Shown here piece after piece: positions 35,466 through 45,193 of a stretch of 50,010 bases of DNA. The stretch is taken from contig JAHRVQ010000004.1 of assembly GCA_019090615.1 (NCBI GenBank), forward strand, positions 1 to 50,010. Direction: 5' to 3'. The notes beneath the pieces were generated by a model. It saw nothing but the letters and a program-made list of their open reading frames with translations, ran no database searches and was not told the origin of the DNA. Within the stretch, counting starts at the first letter, position 1, and every line of letters begins with the position of its first letter. A program made the position numbers and the translations under genes. The stretch comes from Pseudomonadales bacterium (GTDB lineage: Bacteria; Pseudomonadota; Gammaproteobacteria; Pseudomonadales; Azotimanducaceae).

Positions 35466-35697
35466 TATTTGCTGCCCAGGGGATTAGTTAGGGGTTGGAT
35501 TGCTGTGATAGATTGCAACCCCACACTGGGCATACGCAAGCTGGATATTCGTAAAAATCTGGTTGGTTATAACCCCCCGAGGGTTCATAGCTGGAACCTT
35601 TTGCTGCCAGGTTTCTGTCGATGCCGGTTTTTATCGGCCTAGATTTTGTTGACAAAAGGGGTTCTGGTTCAGTGCTATTTACGCCGCCATTACAGGG

Positions 35698-36324
35698 TTA
35701 AATTCCTTCAAGCCCGCCCAGCTCCTTCCAACGGTTGACAATTTCGCAAAATATCTCGGCAGTCTTGTCGCAGTCATATAATGCTGAATGTGCCTCGTTG
35801 GCATCAAATTCGATATTCCCGACCTCACAGGCTCTTGCCAGCACGGTCTGTCCAAATGCGAGACCGCAGAGAGTGGCGGTATCAAATGAAGAAAACGGGT
35901 GGAAAGGGTTACGTTTAATGCCGCAACGATTCACCGCTTCATTCAGAAAACCCTGGTCGAAAGCTGCATTGTGGGCAACAATAATTGCTCGTTGGCAGCC
36001 AGTCTCTCGAATTTGCTTTCTAATGCCGGTAAATGCTTCGCCCAGTGCAATTTCTTCTGGAACTGCCTGGCGTAACGGGTTTTCAGGGTCGATACCGGTA
36101 AAGTCAAGTGATGATTGTTCGATATTGGCGCCATCAAAGGGTTCAACATTAAAGAAAAACTTTTCTCCAGGGACCAGTTGGCCCTGATCGTTCATATCAA
36201 CAATCACCGCTGCAAATTCCAGCAGGGCGTCAGTTTTAGCGTTGAAGCCGCCAGTTTCGAGATCAACCACAACGGGTAGATATCCTCTGAATCGGTGTGC
36301 TATAGGGCTTTTGGGGTTGCTCAA
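35698..36324 (-). CDS. rnt: Ribonuclease T
   Basis: A 208-residue DEDDh 3'-5' exonuclease that trims tRNA and other stable RNA 3' ends. Active-site residues are D21 and E23 ([11 protein letters not shown]), D123 ([14 protein letters not shown]), H179 and D184 ([17 protein letters not shown]). The start is TTG 36324, supported by AAGGA about 6 bp upstream and by the pyrC stop only 8 bp away. It is downstream of pyrC in the same operon, as in Pseudomonas. Confidence 0.95.
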   Translation of the reverse strand: MSNPKSPIAHRFRGYLPVVVDLETGGFNAKTDALLEFAAVIVDMNDQGQLVPGEKFFFNVEPFDGANIEQSSLDFTGIDPENPLRQAVPEEIALGEAFTGIRKQIRETGCQRAIIVAHNAAFDQGFLNEAVNRCGIKRNPFHPFSSFDTATLCGLAFGQTVLARACEVGNIEFDANEAHSALYDCDKTAEIFCEIVNRWKELGGLEGI

Positions 36325-36332
36325 GAGATTCC

Positions 36333-37370
36333 TTAGGGTTTTACTTTCCAGGTGATTGTCTCACCGTTACGAATAGGTATTAGCCAGTCATTGCCAAATT
36401 GTAATCTGTCTGGGCCTGACCATGATTCCTGACTCAGTGTGATACGGTCTGGGTTCCGTGGCAAGCCATAAAAGTCAGCACCAAAAAAACTACTGAAACC
36501 TTCAAGCTTATCCAGAGCATTAACCTTATCAAAAACTTCCGCATATAATTCAATGGCAGCATGTGCGGTATAGCTGCCTGCGGCACAACCGCAAGCATTT
36601 TCCTTGGCGGATTTTGGATGAGGTGCAGAATCAGTACCCAGGAAAAATTTACTATTTCCTGATGTTGCAGCTTTGATTAATGCGTTTTGATGGATATTAC
36701 GTTTAAGTACTGGTAGGCAGTAATATAACGGCTTAAGGCCACCAACCAACATATGGTTGCGGTTAAATAACAGGTGATGAGCGGTGATGGTTGCCGCTAC
36801 CTGGTCGTTTGCCTTAAGCACAAAATCTACCGCTTCGCTGGTTGTGATATGTTCTAGAATGACTTTTAGTGCAGGGAAAGCAGCGCAGACAGGTTTGAGA
36901 TAAGATTCAATAAATACGGCTTCACGATCATAAATATCCACTGTTTCAGTAGTAACTTCGCCATGCACACAAAGTGGCATATTCGCCTTTTGCATGGTTT
37001 CAAAAATCGGATACAAGCTTTCAATGGCTTCAATACCGGCTTCGCTATTGGTGGTGGCGCCGGCAGGATATAGCTTGAAGGCATGTATCAGGCCGCTTTC
37101 GCTGGCCTCGATAATTGTTTCAGGTCGGGTATTCTGAGTGATATAAAGCGTCATGAGTGGTTTAAACGCTGAACCGTCGGGAATATTGGCGACAATACGT
37201 TGATGATACTCAGTAGCCGCCTGGACATTGTCAATCGCGGGCACAAGATTAGGCATGACAATGGCTCTGCCGAAGTATCGAGCACTGTCTGTGATAGTGC
37301 GCCTGAGGTATTCATCATCTCTCAGGTGTACATGCCAATCATCAGGGCGGGTCAAAGTAATATTGCGCAT
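36333..37370 (-). CDS. pyrC: Dihydroorotase PyrC
   Basis: A 345-residue class II dihydroorotase of pyrimidine synthesis, cyclising carbamoyl-aspartate to dihydroorotate. Zinc ligands and catalytic residues are H13 and H15 (DDWHVHLRD), carboxylated K99 (HAFKLYPAG), H136, H174 and D247 (LGTDSAPH). Length is normal for the family. It starts an operon with rnt and diverges from motY across a repeat-rich 305-bp gap. Confidence 0.97.
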   Translation of the reverse strand: MRNITLTRPDDWHVHLRDDEYLRRTITDSARYFGRAIVMPNLVPAIDNVQAATEYHQRIVANIPDGSAFKPLMTLYITQNTRPETIIEASESGLIHAFKLYPAGATTNSEAGIEAIESLYPIFETMQKANMPLCVHGEVTTETVDIYDREAVFIESYLKPVCAAFPALKVILEHITTSEAVDFVLKANDQVAATITAHHLLFNRNHMLVGGLKPLYYCLPVLKRNIHQNALIKAATSGNSKFFLGTDSAPHPKSAKENACGCAAGSYTAHAAIELYAEVFDKVNALDKLEGFSSFFGADFYGLPRNPDRITLSQESWSGPDRLQFGNDWLIPIRNGETITWKVKP

Positions 37371-37447
37371 AGTTAGAGGTTAATAGGGTTAATTACATGG
37401 GTTACTGATTTATTAAAAGTATTCGATGATCCTGCATAAGGGTTGGC

Positions 37448-37489
37448 CAGTGTTTGTAGATCAGTGTTTGTAGATCAGTGTTTGTGGAT
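37448..37489 (-). repeat. Three 14-bp tandem repeats upstream of pyrC
   Basis: CAGTGTTTGTAGAT occurs at 37448-37461 and 37462-37475, and CAGTGTTTGTGGAT at 37476-37489, in the pyrC-motY divergent region (37371-37681). That region otherwise shows no gene. Confidence 0.93.
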
Positions 37490-37570
37490 CAGTCTAAGTG
37501 AATCTGTAACGGTCTGAGGTTTATGAGTGAATTATACTACAGTTCTGCATCTTGTCGGTGCTTAATGTAA

Positions 37571-37609
37571 CTATGGGTTAGCGCTATGGGTTAGCGCTAT
37601 GGGTTAGAG
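37571..37609 (+). repeat. Three 13-bp tandem repeats upstream of motY
   Basis: CTATGGGTTAGCG is exactly duplicated at 37571-37583 and 37584-37596, with a slightly altered third copy at 37597-37609. A second, unrelated array (37448) lies in the same gap. Confidence 0.93.
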
Positions 37610-37681
37610 CGCGCCTTATCGATAAATAAAAGTCATAGATCGGTTTGGAATGCTAATCTAAATAAAGGAGTTCTGTTGTTG

Positions 37682-38584
37682 ATGCCCTTTATTATTTCTA
37701 TATTTACTGTGCCCTTAATCCGCTGGTTTTATTTGTTTTTATTGTTTGTGCCCTGTTGCGCGATCGGTTTTGAATTTATTACGCCGATGGAAAATAGTCG
37801 CTGGGAATTAGATAGTAGCCGTTATGTGTGTCGCCTGGAGCATGTAATCGCTGGTTATGGCAAGGGTACTTTCGAACACATCGCGGGTGAAAAGCAAAAA
37901 TTATTCATTGTAGGGCAAGGTTACGGGTTTGATTCGCATAGTGTCAAGGTCGGTGCCGATCCGCCAGAATGGCGGCCGAATCGAACGCGAAAGAACCTGT
38001 TCGAAATTTTTCCTGAGCGCGGTGAAATAATAGTCGTTAAAGAAAATGTGACTGAGCTTTTGGCTGAACTTGATGCGGGCATGCAGGTGGCCTTCAGGGG
38101 TGTGTTGCAGGAGAGCAATCACCAACCGTCAGATGTATTCCTGTCTGCGGTTGGATTTCAGTCAGCCTTTGACCGGTATAAGCGCTGCGAACATCGGCTG
38201 TTACCGGTCAATTTTAGTCAGGTTCGACGCAGCAGGGTGCAGTACAAGGTAGGCGTTAGCGAGATACCTGCGAGGGGCCTTGTGACGCTTGGCAAAATCG
38301 CTACCTATCTCAAAGAAGATAAGTCGATTAAACAGATCTTTGTCGATGGGCATACCGATAATCAGGGGTTGAGCCGTGATAATGTGACTTTATCCCAGAA
38401 TCGGGCGGCAGGCGTTGCGAGCTATTTGATTGATCTGGGGGTTGCAGAAAGCAAAATAGTCACTCGCTATCACGGTGAAAAGTACCCCGTGAAAGCCAAT
38501 GATACGCCAGCGCACCGGGCAGTTAACCGACGTACTACGATACGTTTGAGTCGCGAGGTGGTTGAGTTAGATACTGAACAATGA
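37682..38584 (+). CDS. motY: Flagellar motor stator-ring protein MotY
   Basis: A 300-residue secreted protein: signal peptide to about CCAIG, then the MotY N-terminal domain FEFITPMENSRWELDSSRYVC and CRLEHVIAGYGKGTFEH, which binds the flagellar basal body. A C-terminal OmpA-like peptidoglycan-binding domain follows (FVDGHTDNQG, LSQNRAAGVASYLIDLGV, NRRTTIRL). It helps anchor stator units. AAGGAG lies 5 bp before TTG 37676 and 11 bp before ATG 37682; either start is possible. Its place beside pyrC and argG matches Pseudomonas and implies a flagellated cell. Confidence 0.9.
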   Translation: MPFIISIFTVPLIRWFYLFLLFVPCCAIGFEFITPMENSRWELDSSRYVCRLEHVIAGYGKGTFEHIAGEKQKLFIVGQGYGFDSHSVKVGADPPEWRPNRTRKNLFEIFPERGEIIVVKENVTELLAELDAGMQVAFRGVLQESNHQPSDVFLSAVGFQSAFDRYKRCEHRLLPVNFSQVRRSRVQYKVGVSEIPARGLVTLGKIATYLKEDKSIKQIFVDGHTDNQGLSRDNVTLSQNRAAGVASYLIDLGVAESKIVTRYHGEKYPVKANDTPAHRAVNRRTTIRLSREVVELDTEQ

Positions 38585-38698
38585 AGACTGGCAATGATCG
38601 TGCGACGCATTAACGCTACGCGGGGTGATTAAGCGTAAAATCCCACTAGTTGAACCAGGAGCGGTTTGTTAATATATCGGCTTTTTCGCGAGGCTGGC

Positions 38699-39922
38699 AT
38701 GTCAGATATTGCAAAAATTGTCCTATCCTATTCTGGGGGGCTCGATACCACTGCCATTCTGAAATGGCTGCAGCAAACTTATCAGTGCGAAGTGGTCACT
38801 TTTACCGCTGATCTTGGTGATGGTGATGATTATTCGCCAGTGCGTAAAAAGGCCCTGGATTCTGGCGCTACCGAAGTTTTTATCGATGATGTACGTGAAG
38901 AATTTGTTAAAGACTTTGTATTTCCCATGTTTCGCTGCAATACCATCTATGAAGGCGAGTATCTGCTGGGTACATCCATTGCGCGACCCTTAATAGCCAA
39001 ACGTTTGATAGAAATCGCCAATGAGACCGGCGCTGATGCGATATCCCATGGCGCAACCGGTAAAGGCAACGATCAGGTACGTTTTGAACTTGGTGCCTAT
39101 GCGCTTAAACCAGATATTAAAGTGGTGGCTCCGTGGCGTGAGTGGGATTTGACCTCACGGGAGTCGTTGATGAAATTTTGTGAACAACATCAGATCCCAG
39201 TGGATCGAAAACATGAAGGTGATCGCTCGCCCTACTCAATGGATGCGAATTTACTCCATATATCGTATGAGGGAGGAATTCTGGAAGATCCGAATGCAGA
39301 ACCAGAGGAGTCAATGTGGTTATGGTCCGTATCGCCTGAAGCGGCGCCAGATTCGCCAACTTATATGGAATTGACGTATCAACAGGGTGATATCGTAGCC
39401 ATCGATGGTAAGCGCCTGAGCCCAGCTAATGTACTGACCTACCTGAACAAGGTGGGCGGCGATAATGGTATTGGCAGGGTTGATATTGTTGAAAATCGAT
39501 ATGTTGGTATGAAAGCGAGGGGCTGTTACGAAACCCCGGGTGGCACGATTATGTTAAAAGCGCATCGCGCCATAGAATCTATTACTCTGGATCGTGAGTT
39601 GGCTCACCTTAAAGATGAATGGATGCCGCGATACGCAAGCCTGATTTATAATGGTTACTGGTGGTCTCCTGAGCGTAAGGCCATGCAGCTAATGATCGAT
39701 GAATCTCAGTCGCATGTTAATGGCAAGGTGAGCTTGAAGCTATATAAAGGTAACGTTATTGTTGTGGGGCGAGAATCCACCACAGATAGTTTATACGATG
39801 GTAATATTGTTACTTTTGAAGATGATGCCGGTGCTTATGATCAAAAAGACGCAGCTGGTTTTATTCAGTTGAATGCGTTGCGGTTGAAGGTTGCGAGTAA
39901 AAAAGGCCGCAAACTTGTTTGA
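38699..39922 (+). CDS. argG: Argininosuccinate synthase ArgG
   Basis: A 407-residue enzyme that joins citrulline and aspartate using ATP. The PP-loop SGGLDT is near residues 12-17; [17 protein letters not shown] and [19 protein letters not shown] are conserved. ATG 38699 is the start, with GAGG 5 bp upstream; in-frame sequence from TTG 38666 is not homologous. Followed 30 bp later by the beta-oxidation gene on the same strand. Confidence 0.98.
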   Translation: MSDIAKIVLSYSGGLDTTAILKWLQQTYQCEVVTFTADLGDGDDYSPVRKKALDSGATEVFIDDVREEFVKDFVFPMFRCNTIYEGEYLLGTSIARPLIAKRLIEIANETGADAISHGATGKGNDQVRFELGAYALKPDIKVVAPWREWDLTSRESLMKFCEQHQIPVDRKHEGDRSPYSMDANLLHISYEGGILEDPNAEPEESMWLWSVSPEAAPDSPTYMELTYQQGDIVAIDGKRLSPANVLTYLNKVGGDNGIGRVDIVENRYVGMKARGCYETPGGTIMLKAHRAIESITLDRELAHLKDEWMPRYASLIYNGYWWSPERKAMQLMIDESQSHVNGKVSLKLYKGNVIVVGRESTTDSLYDGNIVTFEDDAGAYDQKDAAGFIQLNALRLKVASKKGRKLV

Positions 39923-39952
39923 TTGTTGCTGAATAAATATCAGGAGAATGTT

Positions 39953-42061
39953 ATGAAAGGTACTGTGCATTACCAACTCAAAGGCGAAGTCGCGCTACTT
40001 AGCATTGATAACCCGCCGGTGAACCCACTTTCTTCGGGTGTACGCCTTGGGTTATTCGAACAGGTAAACCGGGGGCTGCAGGATGGCGCGGTTAAAGCTA
40101 TCGTATTGACGGGTATGCATCGGGCCTTTATTGCCGGTGCGGATATTTCAGAACTGGGGTCGGCCAATACAGATAGTATTAGTCTTCAGGAGACCTTGCA
40201 GAATATGGAAGCTAGTAGCAAACCTATTATTGCTGCTCTAAATGGCACGGCTTTTGGCGGTGGTCTTGAAGTCGCTTTGTGTTGCGATTATCGAATTGCT
40301 GCGGCAACAGCGCCAGTTGGTTTGCCAGAGGTAAAACTCGGCTTGTTACCAGGTGCCGGCGGCACTCAACGCTTGCCACGGTTAATTGGCGCTGAGGCTG
40401 CGCTTACGGCGATAATTTCGGGCGAACCGATACTTGCAGCCGAAGCGTGGAAATTGGGTATAGTTGATGAAGTTGTGTCAGCTGATACTGATTTTGTTGC
40501 GGCGGCAATTAAATATGCTGAAAATATTATTGCCAGTGGTGCACAGACCCGCAAGGTGCGTGATTTGGAAGATAAGATTGCTGCTGACCGAGGTAATGCC
40601 GAGATATTCGCCAGGGCCGCCAGCCAACTAGATAAAACCCATCGCAATCAATTGGCACCCAGGCAAATCCTTAAATGTATTGATGCCGCCGTTAATTCCA
40701 GCAGTTTTGATGCAGGTCTGGAAATTGAACAGCAGCTATTTAATGAATGTATGACGGATCCGCAACGAGAAGCATTAATCCATATTTTCTTTGCCGAGCG
40801 GGCTGCGAATAAAATACCAGGGCTTGATAAATCAACTAACAAAATTAATATCACTAAAGGTGCGGTGATTGGATCAGGGACTATGGGCGGCGGAATTGCC
40901 ATGTGTTTCGCAAATGCCGGTTTACCAGTGCATATCTATGATAATAATGAAGAAAATTTGTCCAGAGGAATGCAGGTAATTGCCGACAATTATAAACGCA
41001 CGGTAAGCCGTGGTCGGTTGACGCAAGCCCAGATGAATGCTCGTATAGCGCTTATATCGCCTGTTAAAGACCTTGATGAAATAGCTGATGCTGACGTTGT
41101 TGTAGAGGCTGTATACGAAAATCTTGATTTGAAAAAGGACATATTTCGCCAGTTAGATAAGATTATGAAGCCGGGTGCCTTGCTGGCTACTAATACCTCG
41201 GGGTTAGATGTTGATGCGATTGCAGCCGTAACCTCGCGGCCTGATTTTGTTTGTGGGTTACATTTTTTTAGTCCAGCTAATGTCATGCGATTGCTTGAGG
41301 TTGTGAAAGCGAAACATACCTCGCCTCTGACCCTGGCATCAGCTATGTCGCTGGGCAAACAACTAAACAAGGTTGCGGTGGTGGCTGGAAATTGTCCCGG
41401 TTTTATTGGCAACCGTATGTTGGGCGGTTATAGTCGGCAGGCTAATCTAATGATTCTTGAAGGTGCCACGCCAACTCAGATTGATGAGGTGTTATATGAT
41501 TTCGGCATGGCTATGGGGCCTTTTGCCATGGCCGATATGGTCGGGCTCGATTTAGGCTGGCGAGCCAGGAAAATGGTTGGCGGCTCAAATGAGGTAACCA
41601 CTCGGATAGCTGACGCATTATGTGAATTAGGTCGCTATGGACAGAAAAATTTCAAAGGTTATTACCAGTATATTGAAGGCGACCGTAGCCCCCGCCCGGA
41701 CCCAGATGCTGATGCTGTAATTAAGCGGGTTGCACTTGAAACAGGGTTCCCGCAAAAACAATTTACTCCGGATGAGATTCTAAAACGTTGTATTTATCCG
41801 CTGGTTAATATTGGCGCCAGGTTACTCGAAGAAGGTCATGCTTATCGAGCCAGTGATATTGATACGGTATATGTGAATGGCTATGGTTTTCCGGCTCATA
41901 TTGGTGGGCCGATGTGGTATGCCGATCAACAGGGGCTGGATAAGGTGCTGGTAGATATAGAAAACTTCTACAGTGCAAGCGGTGATGACCTATGGCGGCC
42001 TTCTGCTTTACTCAAGCAACTGGTAGCGGAAAATAGCACCTTTGCTGATTATGTTGGTTAA
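39953..42061 (+). CDS. Bifunctional enoyl-CoA hydratase / 3-hydroxyacyl-CoA dehydrogenase
   Basis: A 702-residue multifunctional beta-oxidation enzyme of the single-polypeptide EHHADH-like type. The N-terminal crotonase part has oxyanion-hole sequence FIAGADISEL and catalytic E106 (FGGGLEVALCCDYRIA) and E126 (GLPEVKLGLLPGAGG). An NAD-binding Rossmann domain follows (AVIGSGTMGGGIAMCFANAG), then the dehydrogenase domain with LHFFSPANVMRLLEVV and the C-terminal repeat. CAGGAG lies 6 bp before ATG 39953. Its thiolase partner may be the one at 23088 or elsewhere. It is shorter than E. coli FadB by about 25 residues. Confidence 0.92.
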   Translation: MKGTVHYQLKGEVALLSIDNPPVNPLSSGVRLGLFEQVNRGLQDGAVKAIVLTGMHRAFIAGADISELGSANTDSISLQETLQNMEASSKPIIAALNGTAFGGGLEVALCCDYRIAAATAPVGLPEVKLGLLPGAGGTQRLPRLIGAEAALTAIISGEPILAAEAWKLGIVDEVVSADTDFVAAAIKYAENIIASGAQTRKVRDLEDKIAADRGNAEIFARAASQLDKTHRNQLAPRQILKCIDAAVNSSSFDAGLEIEQQLFNECMTDPQREALIHIFFAERAANKIPGLDKSTNKINITKGAVIGSGTMGGGIAMCFANAGLPVHIYDNNEENLSRGMQVIADNYKRTVSRGRLTQAQMNARIALISPVKDLDEIADADVVVEAVYENLDLKKDIFRQLDKIMKPGALLATNTSGLDVDAIAAVTSRPDFVCGLHFFSPANVMRLLEVVKAKHTSPLTLASAMSLGKQLNKVAVVAGNCPGFIGNRMLGGYSRQANLMILEGATPTQIDEVLYDFGMAMGPFAMADMVGLDLGWRARKMVGGSNEVTTRIADALCELGRYGQKNFKGYYQYIEGDRSPRPDPDADAVIKRVALETGFPQKQFTPDEILKRCIYPLVNIGARLLEEGHAYRASDIDTVYVNGYGFPAHIGGPMWYADQQGLDKVLVDIENFYSASGDDLWRPSALLKQLVAENSTFADYVG

Positions 42062-42093
42062 TATAAAAATTGCTGGTTTTACCGCGGTGTGGT

Positions 42094-42846
42094 TTAAATA
42101 AGCAGGCTAAGGCAATCTTTGATATTTTTAAGTTCCTTAAAATGCTTGTGTATAACAGGTTCGTCGACCTGCTCGTGAATCCACGTCGTGGGATAAGGAA
42201 TATGAAGCCCGTGGCCGCCTATTTTAAGTACCGGCACAATATCTGATTTTAAGGAATTGCCAATCATCACGAATTGGGCAGGATTTAAATCAAGGTGTTT
42301 TACCAGTTTGCTATAGCCTTCAATGTTTTTTTCGGTAACGATTTCAATATGGTGAAAATAGTCTTCAAGACCTGACCTTATGAGTTTATTCTGTTGGTCA
42401 AGTAAATCCCCCTTGGTTACCAAAACCATGCGGTAATGAGGGGCGAGCGTTTGCAAGACCTCTACAACGTCATCCATCAGTTCGATAGGATGATCGAGCA
42501 TGTCCTTACCATAGTCGATGATTTCGCTAATGGCGTTGGTGCCAATACGCCCTGAGCTTATCCTGATGGCAGTTTCGATCATCGATAGAATGAACGCCTT
42601 GACGCCATAGCCGTAGCGCTTGATGTTTTGCATTTCGGTGGCATTTAATGGGCTTAGATGCCACCGTGGTGAAGATTCAGTTTTTTGTGTCGCAGCGGGT
42701 AAATATTCTTCAATCAGGGCCCAGAATTTTTGCTCTACTTCAAGAAAATAGGGCAGGTTATGCCAAAGGGTATCATCCGCATCAAAGCCGATTACTTCTA
42801 TGTTCGTGATTTTTATATGGGCTGAGGCAGGCGTTTGGTTTTTCAT
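42094..42846 (-). CDS. HAD-superfamily hydrolase
   Basis: A 250-residue haloacid-dehalogenase-type phosphatase. Motif I is FDADDTLWHN with nucleophile D22 and acid D24, motif II is VLVTKGD, and motif IV is MIGNSLKSDIVPVLKIG. The cap helices sit between motifs I and II. It likely hydrolyses a small phosphorylated metabolite; substrate unknown. Convergent with the beta-oxidation gene, 32 bp apart. Confidence 0.88.
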   Translation of the reverse strand: MKNQTPASAHIKITNIEVIGFDADDTLWHNLPYFLEVEQKFWALIEEYLPAATQKTESSPRWHLSPLNATEMQNIKRYGYGVKAFILSMIETAIRISSGRIGTNAISEIIDYGKDMLDHPIELMDDVVEVLQTLAPHYRMVLVTKGDLLDQQNKLIRSGLEDYFHHIEIVTEKNIEGYSKLVKHLDLNPAQFVMIGNSLKSDIVPVLKIGGHGLHIPYPTTWIHEQVDEPVIHKHFKELKNIKDCLSLLI

Positions 42847-42866
42847 AGGTTTGATTTATTAAGACT

Positions 42867-42894
42867 ACAAGGTTTGGTAGACAAGGTTTGGTAG
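42867..42894 (-). repeat. Two exact 14-bp direct repeats
   Basis: ACAAGGTTTGGTAG occurs at 42867-42880 and again at 42881-42894, 21 bp upstream of the HAD gene start. Confidence 0.92.
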
Positions 42895-43028
42895 ATAAGC
42901 GATTGTCTCGCAAAATGATGTTAGGTGCAAAACCTGCTGCCCTGATTTGCTCTATTAGTAAAGGCTAATGACGTCAAAGAAGACGTTGTATACGGTGCTG
43001 GCAGAAATAGGGCTTAAGCAGACTTTAT

Positions 43029-44660
43029 TTAGACTTTAAATTGATCTGAAATAGATTTCAGAGACTGGGATAAACTGGATAGTTCGTCTATGTTTTCAGC
43101 AAGTTTACTGGTTGAGCCATGAGTTTGGTCGGCGCCAGCGCGTATGGTAGAGGCATGTTTTTGCAGTAGTTCACTTAAACTATGTTGATGTTCTGTAGCG
43201 GTAGCGATAGAGACATTGATTTCCCGGTTGCGACTAATATTTTCCATGATCGCCTGGAACCGTTCGCCGGCTTCATTAACACTGTTAACGCAATCGTCCG
43301 TTTTATTGGTATTGGTGCGCATCATATGTACGGCTTTTTCTGTTCCATGTTCAAGGGCGTTGATGGTTTGTTGAATTTCATCTGTAGACTGCTGGGTTTT
43401 ACTGGCCAGGCTGCGTACCTCATCAGCGACCACTGCAAAGCCGCGGCCTTGTTCCCCCGCTCGAGCGGCTTCTATTGCCGCATTAAGCGCTAACAGGTTG
43501 GTTTGTTCGGCAATGCTTTTAATGACGCCTATTACCATTGCGACGCTATTGGTGGTCTTTTCCAGTTCGCCAATCGAAGCTGCAGATTCTGATATGTCTT
43601 TGGATAAGGCTTCCATCTTGTCTACTGTTTCGCTCAGCGATTTTTGTCCTTCGGTCGCAAATTGAACGGTTTCCTCAGCAGTTTTGGTGGCTAATGCGGC
43701 GTGTGCTGATACCTCCTGGACATTATTATTCATTGAGGCGGCTGATTTTTCAACCTCCTGGGTTTGGTTGCGTTGACTATCCAGCATTGTGAGCGTATCA
43801 GCGGTAAAATTATTGAGCGTATTTGATAAGTCTGAAAGCGGTTCAACAGAGGCAATTATCTGCCCAATAACCTGCTGCAATTTGTTGATAAATGTATTGA
43901 ACCAGTAGACCAGGTCGCCAATTTCATCATTTGATGTGCAGGATAATCGAGTCGTAAGGTCGCCATCTTCCTCCGCTATACCGCGTAAAGAAACGACAAC
44001 ATTGTTTACGCTATTTCTAATACCTCGAGAAATAGGTATGGCGGCACCAAATAATATTATTATGGTAACAATGCCGATACCTATACCAATATAAATTGCA
44101 TCGGTGGCATTACTTTTCGCCTGGCGAATAGCCAGCGTAAAACTTTTTAGGCGCCTATCTCTGAATGCGATTAAGGAGGCATCCAGTGCGTCGCCCTTGT
44201 CGTTCATCTCCTGGGCTTTTTCCGCCAGCGTGGAATAGTCTACCGAGCCGTCGGCCATCTTTTTAGACAGTTCAAAGGCGGGTGCGTAATAGACGTCGAA
44301 GTTCGTAGTCAGGAGGTTGATTTCGTTTTCAAGCGCAGGGGCAATAGTGATGGCTTTACTCATATCGAGTTTGAGCGCTTCGGACATTTCATTGGCGGTA
44401 GTCAATAAATCTTCATCGCCAGTGGTTACGGCCGCGGACAGTGTTTCTTTGATACGTTCAACCTGGACGATATTTTTTTCTGCAACCTGGAGAGCTGGAA
44501 ATTGGGTTAGTTCTGCTTCTTCTAGTAATAGTCGGTTGTTCTCAGTGGTGACGGTATTCATCAGTAAGGAAATGATAAGGCTTACTGTACCAAGCAAGGG
44601 TATTATAAGGATCTTTAGGGAAATTCCGAATTTTATGGAAGACTTCATCCGTAAACTCAT
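43029..44660 (-). CDS. Methyl-accepting chemotaxis protein
   Basis: A 543-residue chemoreceptor. Helix TM1 is at about 14-35; an all-helical periplasmic four-helix-bundle sensor of about 150 residues follows; TM2 is at 188-211, then HAMP, then a signalling coiled coil with the conserved tip [20 protein letters not shown] (395-414). No C-terminal CheR-tethering pentapeptide is present. It should report to CheA/CheW, which are not in the window. The ligand is unknown. Together with motY and cheR it implies chemotactic motility. Confidence 0.95.
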   Translation of the reverse strand: MSLRMKSSIKFGISLKILIIPLLGTVSLIISLLMNTVTTENNRLLLEEAELTQFPALQVAEKNIVQVERIKETLSAAVTTGDEDLLTTANEMSEALKLDMSKAITIAPALENEINLLTTNFDVYYAPAFELSKKMADGSVDYSTLAEKAQEMNDKGDALDASLIAFRDRRLKSFTLAIRQAKSNATDAIYIGIGIGIVTIIILFGAAIPISRGIRNSVNNVVVSLRGIAEEDGDLTTRLSCTSNDEIGDLVYWFNTFINKLQQVIGQIIASVEPLSDLSNTLNNFTADTLTMLDSQRNQTQEVEKSAASMNNNVQEVSAHAALATKTAEETVQFATEGQKSLSETVDKMEALSKDISESAASIGELEKTTNSVAMVIGVIKSIAEQTNLLALNAAIEAARAGEQGRGFAVVADEVRSLASKTQQSTDEIQQTINALEHGTEKAVHMMRTNTNKTDDCVNSVNEAGERFQAIMENISRNREINVSIATATEHQHSLSELLQKHASTIRAGADQTHGSTSKLAENIDELSSLSQSLKSISDQFKV

Positions 44661-45193
44661 ACGATAGGGCCAATTTTGCTCGTCTGTAAAAGTAGAGTAT
44701 AGACGAAAATAATGACTGTAAAGCGATGGCCTGGGGTGGATTAATAACCTGTTTTTCTTCGCGGAGTTTCTTGGTATGTATGTGTTCGTGGGTGAAGTTG
44801 GTTTTGTGCCTTCGTAAGCTTATAACCTACGGTATCGATATAATATTGTAGTAATGATAGGTAGCGTATTGGGGGGAAGTTCTTATTTTGATAGGTATTT
44901 GAGTTAGAAATATCAGGTTTATTGTTTATTCTAAAAACTCTGATAGAAAATACAACAATATCATTCAGGGGCATTGTGGGTAATTGGTGTGGGTGTCTGG
45001 GTGTGGGTAGTCGGTGTGGGTAATCGGTGTAGGTGGAAATAGTTGTTGGGTTTTGCATAATAAGATATTTCCCTGGTTTTAAAGAAATCCCTTATTTGTG
45101 TTTTTTTATGGTGCAGGGTTAATAGACTACTATGCCAGGTTGAACTGTATAAATGTATCCTGCCAGACGTTCAATTAAATTTTTATGGTTTTT
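44661..45193. other. Long intergenic region with G-rich repeats
   Basis: This 533-bp stretch separates the chemoreceptor gene from the unknown membrane-protein gene. It contains a G-rich 13-bp array at 44976-45036 and is otherwise AT-rich. A 105-codon minus-strand frame across 44741-45058 is compositionally odd (many P, H, T, N), partly encoded by the repeat, and not accepted as a gene. Confidence 0.6.
44976..45036 (+). repeat. G-rich 13-bp tandem repeat
   Basis: Units beginning GTGGGT lie at 44976, 44989, 45003 and 45016, with a partial GTAGGTGG at 45029. Four GGG runs are separated by 5, 3 and 10 nt between 44991 and 45020, so the plus strand could in principle form a G-quadruplex. Confidence 0.85.

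Noticed and set aside
35491-35585. Possible terminators after the rubrerythrin gene
   Set aside because: GGGGTTG/CAACCCC (18-nt loop) and AACCC/GGGTT pair, but neither is followed by a T run.
37448-37609. Possible CRISPR array
   Set aside because: Units are contiguous 13-14-bp tandem repeats without spacers, and no cas gene is near.
38666-38698. Upstream TTG start for argG
   Set aside because: The 11 extra residues are not part of the family, and GAGG is placed correctly for ATG 38699.
44741-45058. 105-codon minus-strand reading frame
   Set aside because: Its N-terminal part is translated repeat sequence and the rest has unusual composition; no ribosome-binding site or recognisable domain.
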